IMG/VR virus record: IMGVR_UViG_3300031963_000146
Location: 1-62,533 of that record
DNA from: a virus
Length of the DNA: 62,533 bases
Strand: one strand, 5' to 3'
This document shows, in pieces, positions 34,800-45,499 of this stretch (within the stretch, counting starts at the first letter, position 1; each line of letters begins with the position of its first letter). The position numbers and the translations under genes are program-made. The notes beneath the pieces were generated by a model. The model saw only the letters and a list, made by a program, of their open reading frames with translations, was not told where the DNA came from and ran no database searches.

Positions 34800-35426
34800 A
34801 TGACTCCACTAGAACAAAAACAAGATGAGTTAATTAATTTATTGCGAAACCAAGTTATAGACCTATCAATGATGTCTAAAATTGAACTTGGAGATGACGT
34901 AATTCAAGAATGGACTCGATTAAAAGAAGAAATTGAAGAAGCAAAATCCCAATCTACTTATGTACCATTTGTATCCGAAGTTGAAGAATTCAATGCAGTT
35001 ATGGGAAAACCCAATAATTATAATCCGGTCATTCCCGCTGAGAAGGAGTGGATGTTTGTCTATAATTTCATTTTGGAAGAACTCGAGGAATATAAGCATG
35101 CGTGTGAAACAGGGGACATTGTTGAAGTTCTTGATGCTTTGTGTGACATTACGTATGTCTCGCTTGGCAATGGTGCTATGCTACACGGTCTTAAGGATAA
35201 AATATGGCCCGCGTATCAAGAAGTACAAGCATCGAATCTTAGCAAGGCTTGCTCAAGTGAGGAAGAGGCACAAGAAACCGTTAGAGTACGTTCCCAAGAG
35301 CAAAAGGAACCATGTCACTATGAAAAGGTTGGAAACTATTATATTGTCTATAGAACATCTGATAGAAAAGTAATGAAAAATATTAACTATTTTAGACCCG
35401 ATTTAAGTAAATTTTTTAAACAATAA
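34800..35426 (+). CDS. MazG/HisE-like nucleotide pyrophosphohydrolase
   Basis: The 208-residue protein contains the all-alpha NTP pyrophosphohydrolase pattern near 83-140: FILEELEEYKHACETGD (ExxE type), then VLDALCDITYVSLG (ExxD type) and AYQEVQASNLSKA. Related enzymes remove unwanted or alarmone-type nucleotides. A helical N terminus (LEQKQDELINLL) and a C-terminal YYIVYRTSDRKV segment flank it. Bases 35025-35340 use more AAG, GTC and GCG codons than neighbouring genes, which may mark a recently acquired domain. Confidence 0.75.
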   Translation: MTPLEQKQDELINLLRNQVIDLSMMSKIELGDDVIQEWTRLKEEIEEAKSQSTYVPFVSEVEEFNAVMGKPNNYNPVIPAEKEWMFVYNFILEELEEYKHACETGDIVEVLDALCDITYVSLGNGAMLHGLKDKIWPAYQEVQASNLSKACSSEEEAQETVRVRSQEQKEPCHYEKVGNYYIVYRTSDRKVMKNINYFRPDLSKFFKQ

Positions 35427-35429
35427 CAT

Positions 35430-35687
35430 ATGAAAACACCAGAACAAATCATCAGCGAAATTAAAACTTTTATTTCTACTTCAAGGCCATTTAGATTTTC
35501 AGGCCCAGAAACAACTGTATTGAATCTTTTAACTGAACTAGAAAACACATTAAATCCACAACCAATTGTAGAAGAGGTAGCTATAGAAGAGCCAGTTGTA
35601 GAGGAAACAGTAGTTGAAACAGAAGTAGTTGAAGAAACAGTAATAGAAGAGCCAGTTGCTAAAACAACAAAAAAGTCTAAAAAATAA
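35430..35687 (+). CDS. Acidic repeat protein, 85 aa
   Basis: The N-terminal 45 residues look globular (PEQIISEIKTFISTSRPFRF). The rest is an imperfect repeat of VEE/VVEET/IEEP units, then a basic end (KTTKKSKK). The acidic tail could act as a flexible linker or DNA mimic. It sits 16 bases before the DNA polymerase gene and 3 bases after the MazG-like gene. No family is recognised. Confidence 0.7.
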   Translation: MKTPEQIISEIKTFISTSRPFRFSGPETTVLNLLTELENTLNPQPIVEEVAIEEPVVEETVVETEVVEETVIEEPVAKTTKKSKK

Positions 35688-35703
35688 TAAAATATAAAAG
35701 GTT

Positions 35704-38433
35704 TTGTATCAAGCAGTTTTCTATTCAAGATTACCCGGAGAGGATCAATGGCATTACTTTCTTAGGGACGATAAAAAAGGAATACACAAATTCACTTATT
35801 GGCCCACAGTCTATAAACTTGATGAAGAGGGAGAACTTGAAACACTGTTTGGTGAACGTTGTTCTCCCCTTCAAGGCAAGTACGATAGAAAAGATCCTAC
35901 TATTTTAGAAAAAGATATTGACCGTGAACTTGTATTGTTGAGGGATCTGTACTACGAGACAGATGATATGCCCTCATACCATAATACAGTTTATTTAGAT
36001 ATTGAGATTGAAATTTTAGGTGCACTTACACCACAAACCATTAAGGAAGCAAATGCTGAAGTTACAGCTATTGCTTTAATTGATACTACAACCAAAGAAA
36101 AGATATGTTTTATCTTGGATAAAGCAGGTAAAATTGAGGAACTAAATCAAGATGGTAAAGTAATTGTACCTTGTCCTGACGAAAATACTCTATTACGTAA
36201 ATTCTTATCCAAATGGGAACAAATGGATCCTACAATTGTAGTAGGATACAATAGTGATTTCTTTGATATTCCGTATTTATATTACAGAATTAAAAGACGT
36301 TTAGGAGATGAAGTATATCGTTTATCTCCTGTAGGTAAAGTTGAGGAAATATCATCTCAACCAAATTCCCCAATTCGTATTGGTTTAGTTAACAGTTTAG
36401 ACTATATGCACTTACTTCGTAAGTATATGATGAAGGAAGAACCATCATATAAATTGGGAGATATAGGTTTAAAATATGCTAAACTAGGAAAAATAGAATA
36501 CAATGGTAATTTAGATACTTTATTTAGAGAAGATCCAAACAAATTTATAGACTATAACATTCGAGATGTTGAGATTATAGAGGCGCTAGAGGAAAAACAA
36601 AAATTTATTGAGTTAACTGTTTTGATTTCCCATTTATGTCATACACCATACGAGTCAATTTACTACAACACCATATTGAATGAAGGTGCTATTTTAACGT
36701 ATTTAAAGCGCAGGAATATAATTGCTCCAAACAAACCTACTACTACAAATCCAACCATTAGAGAGTTAGAGTTAGGTGATCACGTTGTAAATCAACGAGG
36801 TACCCCTACAGTTGAAGGTACTGTATATAGTTTTGAGGACAAACAAATCATAATCAAAACACTTTCAGGCAAATATATTACTCGTAATCCCAAAACAGTA
36901 AAGAAAAAAGATTCATATGCTGGAGGATATCTACTTGATCCTATACCTGGACTATATTCAGATGTAAGTGACCTCGACTTTACCTCACTATATCCTTCAA
37001 TTATCAAATCGCTTAATTTGGGTGTTGAAACATTAGTTGGTAGAATAGTTACAAAAAATAATTACGAGCAGTACAATTCACTTGAACAACTTAAACAACG
37101 AGATCCTGAGGAAAAAATACATATACAAAAACTCAACAAACATTCATATCAACTTAAAGATGCAACTATAGCTGTAGGTGCCTTAATTAAATTGATAGAA
37201 GACAATAATTGGACAATTTCAGCTAGTGGAGCGTTTTTTACAACAGATAAGAAAAGTATTGCTTGTACAGTATTAGAGGATTGGTTTGATCAAAGGGAAC
37301 ACTATAGAGCACTTAAGAAAAAAGCAGGTAAAGCAGAAGATTGGGCAAATTACAAACTATATGACCTATACCAGTTAGCATTCAAAATCTTACAAAACGC
37401 TTTATATGGTACATATGCAATTAATTCATGGCGTTTTACAGATGGGTTTAAAATATGTTCTGCAGCTATTACAAACAGCGGACAGAGATTAACTCGCGAA
37501 AGTATTGATTTTGTAAACCAGTATATCTCAGACCAACTTGAAATTGAACCTAGAAAATTTGTTATCGCGTCAGATACTGATTCATTGTATATGGAGTTAA
37601 CTGATTTGCTTAAAAAACGTAACCCTGATTTAAACTACAATGATCGTGAGGAAAAAATTAATCGATTACTTGTACTAACTGAGGAACTCCAATCAGTAGC
37701 AAACGGAAATCTAAACAGTATTACGCAAAATCTATTCAATATGCACGGCAAACACCACTTTGTATTAAAGCAAGAGGTAATCGCTGAAAAAGCATATTGG
37801 GCCGGTAAACGTAGATACGCTATTTATATTGTAAACAAAGAAGGTGTACCAATTGAGGAACTAGAGATGAAGGGATTAGACATCATGAAATCTAACTTCC
37901 CAGATTACTTTAGAAATTTTGGAGAAAACTTAATCAAAAATATCCTATTCTCTAAACCAAAAGAAGAAATAGACAAGGATGTAATGGATTTTAAAAATTC
38001 AATCCAAACTGTAGAATGGAAAAAGTTATTGAAACCTACTGGACTTAAAAAAATAGGTGAATATACTGAACGTAAACCTGCCCCTGGCGAATTGTTCTCT
38101 AAACTAAAATTGAAATGTCCTGTTAATACAAAAGCAGCTATCATAACAAATGATATATTACGTTTTAAAGGTTTAACTAAAAAATATCCCGAATTTACAA
38201 TTGGAGATAAGATGTATATAGCCATTTTAAAACCAAACCCATATCAAATTGAGGTAATTGGATTAAACGGATACAATGATGCCCCTGAAATACTAGATAT
38301 AGTAAACAAGTATATTGACCGTGATGGGTTATTTGATAGTGTGATTAGAAATAAATTAGAAGGGGTATACAATGATATTGGATGGGTATTAAACTTAAAT
38401 CCGTTTAAAGCGAAATTTTTTAATTTTAATTAG
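35704..38433 (+). CDS. Replicative DNA polymerase, family B (gp43-like)
   Basis: The 909-residue polymerase has the 3'-5' exonuclease motifs YLDIEIE near 98, YNSDFFDIPYL near 183 and YNIRDVEI near 282. It also has the polymerase motifs DFTSLYPS near 425, KILQNALYGTYA near 562 and ASDTDSLYM near 621. The only usable start is TTG at 35704, because an in-frame stop lies three codons upstream. About 45 extra residues (356-402, GDHVVNQRGTPTVEGTVYS) sit between the exonuclease and palm and look like a small beta domain. It works with the clamp encoded next. Confidence 0.94.
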   Translation: MYQAVFYSRLPGEDQWHYFLRDDKKGIHKFTYWPTVYKLDEEGELETLFGERCSPLQGKYDRKDPTILEKDIDRELVLLRDLYYETDDMPSYHNTVYLDIEIEILGALTPQTIKEANAEVTAIALIDTTTKEKICFILDKAGKIEELNQDGKVIVPCPDENTLLRKFLSKWEQMDPTIVVGYNSDFFDIPYLYYRIKRRLGDEVYRLSPVGKVEEISSQPNSPIRIGLVNSLDYMHLLRKYMMKEEPSYKLGDIGLKYAKLGKIEYNGNLDTLFREDPNKFIDYNIRDVEIIEALEEKQKFIELTVLISHLCHTPYESIYYNTILNEGAILTYLKRRNIIAPNKPTTTNPTIRELELGDHVVNQRGTPTVEGTVYSFEDKQIIIKTLSGKYITRNPKTVKKKDSYAGGYLLDPIPGLYSDVSDLDFTSLYPSIIKSLNLGVETLVGRIVTKNNYEQYNSLEQLKQRDPEEKIHIQKLNKHSYQLKDATIAVGALIKLIEDNNWTISASGAFFTTDKKSIACTVLEDWFDQREHYRALKKKAGKAEDWANYKLYDLYQLAFKILQNALYGTYAINSWRFTDGFKICSAAITNSGQRLTRESIDFVNQYISDQLEIEPRKFVIASDTDSLYMELTDLLKKRNPDLNYNDREEKINRLLVLTEELQSVANGNLNSITQNLFNMHGKHHFVLKQEVIAEKAYWAGKRRYAIYIVNKEGVPIEELEMKGLDIMKSNFPDYFRNFGENLIKNILFSKPKEEIDKDVMDFKNSIQTVEWKKLLKPTGLKKIGEYTERKPAPGELFSKLKLKCPVNTKAAIITNDILRFKGLTKKYPEFTIGDKMYIAILKPNPYQIEVIGLNGYNDAPEILDIVNKYIDRDGLFDSVIRNKLEGVYNDIGWVLNLNPFKAKFFNFN

Positions 38434-38459
38434 GATATTTAAAAAATATTTCATACATT
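38430..38459 (+). promoter_or_regulatory. Promoter TTAGG-N19-TACATT before clamp gene
   Basis: TTAGG at 38430, overlapping the polymerase stop, and TACATT at 38454 have the 24-base spacing. The clamp ATG at 38466 begins 6 bases after the second box, so a nearly leaderless mRNA is possible. Confidence 0.58.
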
Positions 38460-38465
38460 TAATAT

Positions 38466-39200
38466 ATGGTAAATAAATTAGTTCTACAATCTGTTATAAA
38501 CAAATACTACTTGGGCGAAAACGAATCTGTCAAGTGGAAAATAAAAGATAATACACTCACTATAGACTTTATGTCTGTAAATAAAGAGGTAATAGGTAAA
38601 ATAGTATATGATGGTTTTGATGTAGAGGATAGTGAATTAGCTATCTTTGATACCAAAAAATTCCTTAACCTACTTTCTATTACATCAAATGACTTGATGT
38701 TTAATTTAGAAAAAGGTAAAAGCGTTTACACTAAAATGCACTTTGCAGACAACTCATTTAACTTAACTTATGCACTTGCAGATCCTTTATTGATTGGAAA
38801 AGTAGCTTCCGTTACAGAACCAGAATGGGATGCCTGTTTGACTTTAGAAAAAGAACACGTTGACAATTTAGTTAAAGCCAAAAATGCTTTAACAGGTATA
38901 GGTTCAATGACTATCTCTGTTGATCTAGATTTGAATGGAGATAATATGTGTTTGTTTACATTTGGAGACGAGCAAGGCCACAACAACAAAATTACCTACC
39001 AGCTATATGGTAAAATTAAACAGGAAAAAGTTGAAATCCCATTCAACTCAGATATGTTTAGAAACATATTAAAAGAAAATAAGGATTTAGAGGAAGGATA
39101 TATTTGGTTAAGCTATCAAGGTTTAATGAAACTTGAATTCAATTCAGAAAATATAACCAGTACATATTATATGGTTCGTAAAGAAGAAAGTAGTTTTTAA
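38466..39200 (+). CDS. Sliding clamp (gp45-like)
   Basis: The 244-residue protein has the two-domain clamp layout: MVNKLVLQSVINKYYL, a middle DSELAIFDTKKFLNLLSI segment, and a second domain ending EGYIWLSYQGLMKLEF and TSTYYMVRKEE. In T4 the trimer tethers the polymerase and couples replication to late transcription through gp33/gp55. It follows the polymerase gene. The length is close to T4 gp45 (228 aa). Confidence 0.88.
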   Translation: MVNKLVLQSVINKYYLGENESVKWKIKDNTLTIDFMSVNKEVIGKIVYDGFDVEDSELAIFDTKKFLNLLSITSNDLMFNLEKGKSVYTKMHFADNSFNLTYALADPLLIGKVASVTEPEWDACLTLEKEHVDNLVKAKNALTGIGSMTISVDLDLNGDNMCLFTFGDEQGHNNKITYQLYGKIKQEKVEIPFNSDMFRNILKENKDLEEGYIWLSYQGLMKLEFNSENITSTYYMVRKEESSF

Positions 39201-39211
39201 TATGTATAACT

Positions 39212-39391
39212 ATGGATAAAGAATTTTTATATATGCAAAAACTGGCTGGTATTATTACTGAAAGTGAATACAATGCTAAAATAGAAGAAATTAAACAAGA
39301 TGAAAATTTTGTTAATAATCTTTTAAATTTAGAAAAATTAGCACATGAATATGTAGCTCAATATGGTAAAATAAAATTAAACAATGAATAA
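39212..39391 (+). CDS. Small protein with LAGIITE motif, 59 aa
   Basis: An ATG at 39212 opens a 59-codon frame, MDKEFLYMQKLAGIITESEY followed by charged helices. The KLAGIITESEY stretch is nearly the same as FLSGVITESEYK in the 45486 product and KLAGIQEN in the 45329 product. The I-T-E-S portion fits the (I/L)-x-E cleavage site of T4-type prohead proteases. I infer a capsid core or internal protein. It overlaps the next gene by 8 bases. Confidence 0.65.
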   Translation: MDKEFLYMQKLAGIITESEYNAKIEEIKQDENFVNNLLNLEKLAHEYVAQYGKIKLNNE

Positions 39392-39650
39392 ATTTGATAG
39401 AATTCGTTTTTTAGACAAAAAACTTGAATCTGTTTTTTCTCAAATTGAAGCTATTGTAAAAGAAGACCCAAGTGAAGCTATAGCTTTTAAAAATTTAATA
39501 AAAGGTTTCCATCAAATGTATTTGAATATAAAGTCAGATCTAATTGATCCCTACTATGAAAATCAAAATCCAAATATTGAAGAAAAAATAATTGAACGTT
39601 TAGAAAGTTTAGTTAAAATAATGAATATTATTATAGACTTTGAGAAATAA
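39384..39650 (+). CDS. Hypothetical helical protein, 88 aa
   Basis: The protein is all-helical in appearance (KFDRIRFLDKKLESVFSQIEAI, then IIERLESLVKIMNIII). It overlaps the preceding LAGI-motif gene and ends right at the next promoter. Function unknown. Confidence 0.7.
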   Translation: MNKFDRIRFLDKKLESVFSQIEAIVKEDPSEAIAFKNLIKGFHQMYLNIKSDLIDPYYENQNPNIEEKIIERLESLVKIMNIIIDFEK

Positions 39651-39680
39651 TTTGCTCATTCAAATAAGTTTTCGTATATT
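39651..39680 (+). promoter_or_regulatory. Promoter TTTGC-N19-TATATT before chaperonin operon
   Basis: TTTGC at 39651 and TATATT at 39675 have the 24-base spacing. The leader ends TTAGTT before the ATG at 39705. It can drive 39705, groES and groEL. Confidence 0.6.
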
Positions 39681-39704
39681 ATAGTTATAAATTTAAATTT
39701 AGTT

Positions 39705-40057
39705 ATGGCAGAAACAAAAGGTAAAGGTCGTCCTTCTAGGGACGAAAATGACACACAATCTAATTATTGTATTATTAAAGACCCATTAATTGAACCTTAC
39801 TATATAGTAAAGGATTCATCTAATTTTACTTTAATGGAGAAAAAAATTGCTGAAAAAGGATTTAGAGGAGGTGAAGCATCTGGCAAAGAAAGAGAAATCA
39901 CTATTGGTTATTACACTAGTTTTAAAAACGCTCTAAACCGAATTGCAAAAGAAAAATTTTATCAAAACCCAGGAGAATATAATTCAATTCAAGAATATAT
40001 TAACACTTGGAATAAAGTTAAAGAAGGAATGGAATCAATGTTAAACAAGTTAGAAAT

Positions 40058-40061
<4 letters not shown>
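39705..40061 (+). CDS. Conserved hypothetical phage protein, 118 aa
   Basis: The N terminus is basic (ETKGKGRPSRDEND), followed by YCIIKDPLIEPYYIVKDSSNFTL and IGYYTSFKNALNRIAKEKFY, a layout I know from small phage proteins of unknown role. It overlaps groES by 4 bases, so it is the first gene of the chaperonin operon. Confidence 0.72.
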
Positions 40062-41999
<1,938 letters not shown>

Positions 42000-42002
42000 G
42001 AT

Positions 42003-42263
42003 ATGCTACAAGTAACAGAATATAATGAAATCATCGCTACACGAGTACCCCCTGGAGATCAGTGGGTGCTTGTAAATGATAAAAGTAAAGTGATTCACAA
42101 GTCAATAACTGATGCTTTAGAGGCATGGTTTGAAAAAAACCAAGAAAATGTAGAATTTCGTTTAGCTCCTTTAGACAGTAAACTCTATGTTATACGAAGC
42201 CAGGAAAAAGAAATTCAACCCGAACCAGCTAAACGCTATAATATTTATGGAGACCCAATGTAA
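42003..42263 (+). CDS. Hypothetical protein, 86 aa
   Basis: The protein looks like a small alpha/beta domain (EIIATRVPPGDQWVLVNDKSKV, then a DALEAWFEKNQENVEF helix) with a polar end. It follows groEL by 3 bases and precedes a terminator whose hairpin covers its last codons. No family is recognised. Confidence 0.72.
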   Translation: MLQVTEYNEIIATRVPPGDQWVLVNDKSKVIHKSITDALEAWFEKNQENVEFRLAPLDSKLYVIRSQEKEIQPEPAKRYNIYGDPM

Positions 42264-42278
42264 CGGGTCTCTTTTTTT
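42250..42278 (+). terminator. Intrinsic terminator after chaperonin operon
   Basis: A 7-bp stem GAGACCC/GGGTCTC with an 8-base loop containing the TAA stop is followed by T7. Confidence 0.88.
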
Positions 42279-42280
42279 AC

Positions 42281-42295
42281 ATATTTATAATTATG
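42281..42295 (+). promoter_or_regulatory. Late-type promoter candidate before 42293
   Basis: ATATTTATAATTATG matches the late motif through ATATTTATAAT and overlaps the ATG at 42293. It follows the terminator directly. Confidence 0.45.
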
Positions 42296-43219
42296 AAATT
42301 TAGAGACATTTTACGAGAAATAGAAGACCAAGAAGGCGATGGAATGAAAAGAACATATCAACAATATGATCTAGCAATCCAACCTACAGACATACAAGCA
42401 GCAGTTGAGGCTTTAAAAAATAAAGAAAATTATGGTATCTATTCTAAAAACTTAAGTGATAGATCTAACATAGAAAAAGTTTTTGGCCCTCCAAATCCAA
42501 ACGAAAAAGAAAAAGCAGCTAGAAAAGACTGGATGAATTTAAATTTTACAGCTAAACAAGCTAAAATAAAAGATATTATCACACGTCATCCGAATTGGGA
42601 TAATGTTAAGACTAAATTAGAAATTAATGATGATGATGAGGCTATTAATGAATTAACTAATCTAACATTTGATCAAAATAAAACTACTGGGATATTTGGG
42701 CCTAAATCAAATTTATATTTTCCTCCTAAAACTGGAGAAAATATGAAAAATTTAGGTGGTGTAATGATTGAGGGAACTCATTATGTAGTAGATGGAGATA
42801 AAATTACATTCCCTCAAAAGAATAGTCCATTTAATTCTAAAGCATACTTAGAAAAAGTACTTACTACTATTATGGATAATGCTAATGTTGGGTTTGAAAT
42901 AGTTAATGTTGAAAGAACAGATAATGAAAAACCAGCAACTGCATCCCCTGAAGTTAAAACACTTAAACCTATTGAATTCAAAGATGTAGATAACTATGTA
43001 GCAGATGATATTAAAGATACTTTAACTAAAAAATACCCCAATTTATCAGTATCTATATTTACATCTGAAGAATCAGATTTAGCTGTTTTACGAATTAAAG
43101 GATTTAAAAATAATAGTGAAAGAGCTGCTGTACAAAATGAAGCTAGTAAAATATTAACTGACTTAATGGAAGGAAAATTAAAACGAGACTTTCAAAGGAG
43201 AGCAGGTATTATAAAATAA
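42293..43219 (+). CDS. Candidate virion/prohead protein ending in RAGIIK
   Basis: The 308-residue product is not recognised. It begins MKFRDILREIEDQEGDGM, similar in style to the capsid-targeting leader of T4 internal proteins (with an L-R-E site). It ends FQRRAGIIK, almost the same end as the 46237 product (QLRAGIIK). The middle holds NLGGVMIEGTHYVVDGDKITFP and a repeated KxVDNYVADDIKDTL region. The isolated position between two terminators, with a late-like promoter, supports a late structural protein. Confidence 0.7.
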   Translation: MKFRDILREIEDQEGDGMKRTYQQYDLAIQPTDIQAAVEALKNKENYGIYSKNLSDRSNIEKVFGPPNPNEKEKAARKDWMNLNFTAKQAKIKDIITRHPNWDNVKTKLEINDDDEAINELTNLTFDQNKTTGIFGPKSNLYFPPKTGENMKNLGGVMIEGTHYVVDGDKITFPQKNSPFNSKAYLEKVLTTIMDNANVGFEIVNVERTDNEKPATASPEVKTLKPIEFKDVDNYVADDIKDTLTKKYPNLSVSIFTSEESDLAVLRIKGFKNNSERAAVQNEASKILTDLMEGKLKRDFQRRAGIIK

Positions 43220-43225
43220 TTTGAA

Positions 43226-43251
43226 AAGCTTGTCTCTGACAGGCTTTTTTT
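43226..43251 (+). terminator. Intrinsic terminator before clamp loader
   Basis: A 9-bp stem AAGCTTGTC/GACAGGCTT (one G-T pair) with a TCT loop is followed by a T run. Confidence 0.85.
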
Positions 43252-43258
43252 GTATAAT
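43229..43258 (+). promoter_or_regulatory. Promoter CTTGT-N19-TATAAT inside terminator
   Basis: CTTGT at 43229 lies in the 5' arm of the hairpin, and TATAAT at 43253 directly follows the T run. The spacing is 24. The clamp-loader ATG is 6 bases after the second box. Confidence 0.5.
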
Positions 43259-43264
43259 TAGGTT

Positions 43265-44173
43265 ATGAAAGAAAATACGTTATATGTAGAGCGTTTTCGC
43301 CCTACCACTTTAGAAACATACGTTGGTAACGAAAGTATTAAAGACACAATCCAAACATACCTTAACCTAGGTGATATCCAAAATTTTATATTTTATGGAC
43401 CTGCAGGTACAGGTAAAACAACATTAGCTAAAATTATAATTAAAAACCTAGATTGCGATTACCTTTATATAAACGCAAGTGATGAAAACGGAATCGACAC
43501 TATTAGAGAGAAAGTAAAGGGATTTGCTAGTGCTGCATCTTGGAAAGGTATTAAAGTAGTAATTCTAGATGAAGCCGATTTTATCACAGTACAAGGACAA
43601 GCCGCTTTACGTAACGTAATTGAAACATTTTCCCGCTCAACACGTTTTATTTTAACTTGTAACTTTATAGAGCGAATTATTGATCCTTTACAATCCAGAT
43701 GCCATACCCTTAAAATTGTACCTCCAACTAAAATGGATGTGTATAATCATTTGACTTGGATTTTAGCTGATCAACTTAATTTATCTTACAAGCAAGATGA
43801 TATAAAAAATTTAATTGTTAAATACTATCCTGACATGCGTAAAATGTTAAATGTTTTACAAATGTCTGTAAAAGATGATGCTATTGTATTAGATGAAACA
43901 GTTTTAACCTCAAACAACTATGTTAAAGAGGTATTAAAGGAACTAGCAGGTAAGAAAAAATGGCTTACAATCCGACAAATCATAGCAGATTCAAATGTTA
44001 AAGACTTTGAAGAACTATATCGTAATTTATTTGAACATGCTCCAAAATATGCCCCCGGCAAAGAAGGATCTGTTGCAATTATATTAAACGAGCATTTATA
44101 TCAAGCAAATTTTAGAATAGACAAAGAAATTAATGTAATGTCTGCAATTGCAAAGATTATAGATGTAATATGA
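43265..44173 (+). CDS. Clamp loader large subunit (gp44-like AAA+ ATPase)
   Basis: The 302-residue ATPase has FRPTTLETYVGNESIKDTI at the start, Walker A GPAGTGKTTLAK near 45-56, Walker B VVILDEADFIT near 98-108, and the SRC motif LQSRCHTLKI near 142-151. It opens the sliding clamp at primer ends. The small subunit gene (44610) lies two genes downstream. It overlaps the next gene by 4 bases. Confidence 0.93.
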   Translation: MKENTLYVERFRPTTLETYVGNESIKDTIQTYLNLGDIQNFIFYGPAGTGKTTLAKIIIKNLDCDYLYINASDENGIDTIREKVKGFASAASWKGIKVVILDEADFITVQGQAALRNVIETFSRSTRFILTCNFIERIIDPLQSRCHTLKIVPPTKMDVYNHLTWILADQLNLSYKQDDIKNLIVKYYPDMRKMLNVLQMSVKDDAIVLDETVLTSNNYVKEVLKELAGKKKWLTIRQIIADSNVKDFEELYRNLFEHAPKYAPGKEGSVAIILNEHLYQANFRIDKEINVMSAIAKIIDVI

Positions 44174-44370
44174 AACATTTTTTAAAATACACTCTTTCGT
44201 GGGTATCAAATAATTTAGCCGTACCTTTCTGGACAGTAGGACATATACATTTAATGACCTCAATTTACCAAGATATACACGAATTAATCATGTCATTGGG
44301 AATGAACCTGATAGTTGCAGCAGGATTTATCCATGACTTTATAGAATATAGAAACAATAAAAACAAATAA
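44170..44370 (+). CDS. Small hydrophobic protein, 66 aa
   Basis: The product starts MKHFLKYTLSWVSNNLAVPFW, and a moderately hydrophobic stretch near 42-56 (SLGMNLIVAAGFIHDF) could be a membrane segment. The end is basic. It overlaps the clamp-loader gene by 4 bases (ATGA). No family is recognised. Confidence 0.68.
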   Translation: MKHFLKYTLSWVSNNLAVPFWTVGHIHLMTSIYQDIHELIMSLGMNLIVAAGFIHDFIEYRNNKNK

Positions 44371-44371
44371 A

Positions 44372-44617
44372 ATGCAAGAAAAACCACAATTAAACATTGA
44401 CTTCCAAAACACAACATCCGTTGAAGGATTTGATGGAGGTAAATTATTTGGACAAGCAGTAGTAATCCGTAAAGTATCTAAATTCCTAGTTGGATCAGAC
44501 GAGGACATGCTTATCCCAGTCCCAGTATTTTACGATTTGGACAGTAAAAAAATCTTACCAGATTCCCTTCCAAAAGAAATCCGTGACGAATACAAAGATA
44601 TTTCTTTAGATGTCTAA
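44372..44617 (+). CDS. Hypothetical protein, 81 aa
   Basis: The protein has a beta-like centre (GQAVVIRKVSKFLVGSDEDMLIPVPVFYD) and an acidic end. It lies between the two clamp-loader genes and overlaps the gp62-like gene by 8 bases, so it is probably co-expressed with them. No family is recognised. Confidence 0.7.
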   Translation: MQEKPQLNIDFQNTTSVEGFDGGKLFGQAVVIRKVSKFLVGSDEDMLIPVPVFYDLDSKKILPDSLPKEIRDEYKDISLDV

Positions 44618-45038
44618 AAAACAGATAAAAGATATTTGGGGGTGGTTAAACGAAATCACCCTCTATAAAACACCAATTGAAAATATCTCTGAGGAGTCGT
44701 GGGATAAATGGAATTCTTATATGATACATCGATATGTATCTATGAATATAAACTATGTTGAATTAGCAAATTATATTCAAACTCTACCATACGACAACAA
44801 AAAACAAATATATTTAATTTATAGAGAGATGATTCCAAAAAACAAGGTGTTCTTGAAGTATATCAAATCAAGGACAAAAAAACAGCCTGCTATATTGGTA
44901 GAGCATGTAGCAAAGTATTTTGAATGTAGCTTAGGTGAAGCAGAAGAGTACATTGACATTTTACGTGAACATGGTGTTCGTAGAGTCCTTTATGATATGG
45001 GAGTAGATGAAAAAGAAGCTAAAAAATTAATGAAATGA
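44610..45038 (+). CDS. Clamp loader small subunit (gp62-like)
   Basis: The 142-residue helical protein has the gp62-like pattern: WGWLNEITLYKTPIENI, then MIHRYVSMNINYVELANYIQ and MIPKNKVFLKYIKSRTKK, ending with a helical repeat EAEEYIDILREHGVRRVL. It acts with the gp44-like ATPase. It is shorter than T4 gp62 (187 aa), and similarity is by pattern and location only. Confidence 0.7.
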   Translation: MSKKQIKDIWGWLNEITLYKTPIENISEESWDKWNSYMIHRYVSMNINYVELANYIQTLPYDNKKQIYLIYREMIPKNKVFLKYIKSRTKKQPAILVEHVAKYFECSLGEAEEYIDILREHGVRRVLYDMGVDEKEAKKLMK

Positions 45039-45316
45039 CATTTGTACCACAAAAAGATCCTTTAACAGGAAAACCATACGGAATATCAATTGGAGAAAAC
45101 GAACGAGTAATTCCAACAACAGACTCAATTGTTGACTCAATTATAGACAAATTTATTGAAAGGGCCACCACAGGAAAACAAAAATATAATACAGATCTAG
45201 ATAGATCAGATCTATCCCTAGAAGATTGGCTTGAACATAGCATCCAGGAAAAGTTAGACGATATTTTATACATGCAAAAAGCTTTAAAAACATTGCGTGA
45301 ATCAAAAACTCCATAA
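45035..45316 (+). CDS. Conserved small phage protein, 93 aa
   Basis: The C-terminal half (IIDKFIERATTGKQKYNTDL, then SLEDWLEHSIQEKLDDILYMQKAL) is a helical pattern common in phages. It resembles short MazG-type domains with an ExxxD-like helix. A nucleotide pyrophosphohydrolase-like role is possible but unproven. The gene overlaps the gp62-like gene by 4 bases (ATGA). Confidence 0.72.
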   Translation: MTFVPQKDPLTGKPYGISIGENERVIPTTDSIVDSIIDKFIERATTGKQKYNTDLDRSDLSLEDWLEHSIQEKLDDILYMQKALKTLRESKTP

Positions 45317-45330
45317 TATTTATAATAAAT
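45316..45330 (+). promoter_or_regulatory. Late-type promoter candidate before 45329
   Basis: ATATTTATAATAAAT matches the late motif at 14 of 15 bases and overlaps the ATG at 45329. Confidence 0.5.
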
Positions 45331-45499
45331 GAATAATAAGGGAATATACGAAAAGGCAGCTATTGGTTTCAACGAAAAAAAACGTATGAAAAAATTAGCA
45401 GGTATTCAAGAGAATAAAAAAACATTATCCCCCGAATTTAAAGAAAAAATAGATCAATTAGCTATTAATAGTAGAAAAGATTTAGATGGAATTAAATGA
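45329..45499 (+). CDS. Small protein with LAGIQE motif, 56 aa
   Basis: The frame starts at ATG 45329, right behind a late-type promoter, and overlaps the next gene by 14 bases. The sequence MNNKGIYEKAAIGFNEKKR leads into KKLAGIQENKK, sharing the LAGI-x-E core with the 39212 and 45486 products. The rest is charged. It is probably a small late or virion protein, by association with that motif family. Confidence 0.65.
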   Translation: MNNKGIYEKAAIGFNEKKRMKKLAGIQENKKTLSPEFKEKIDQLAINSRKDLDGIK

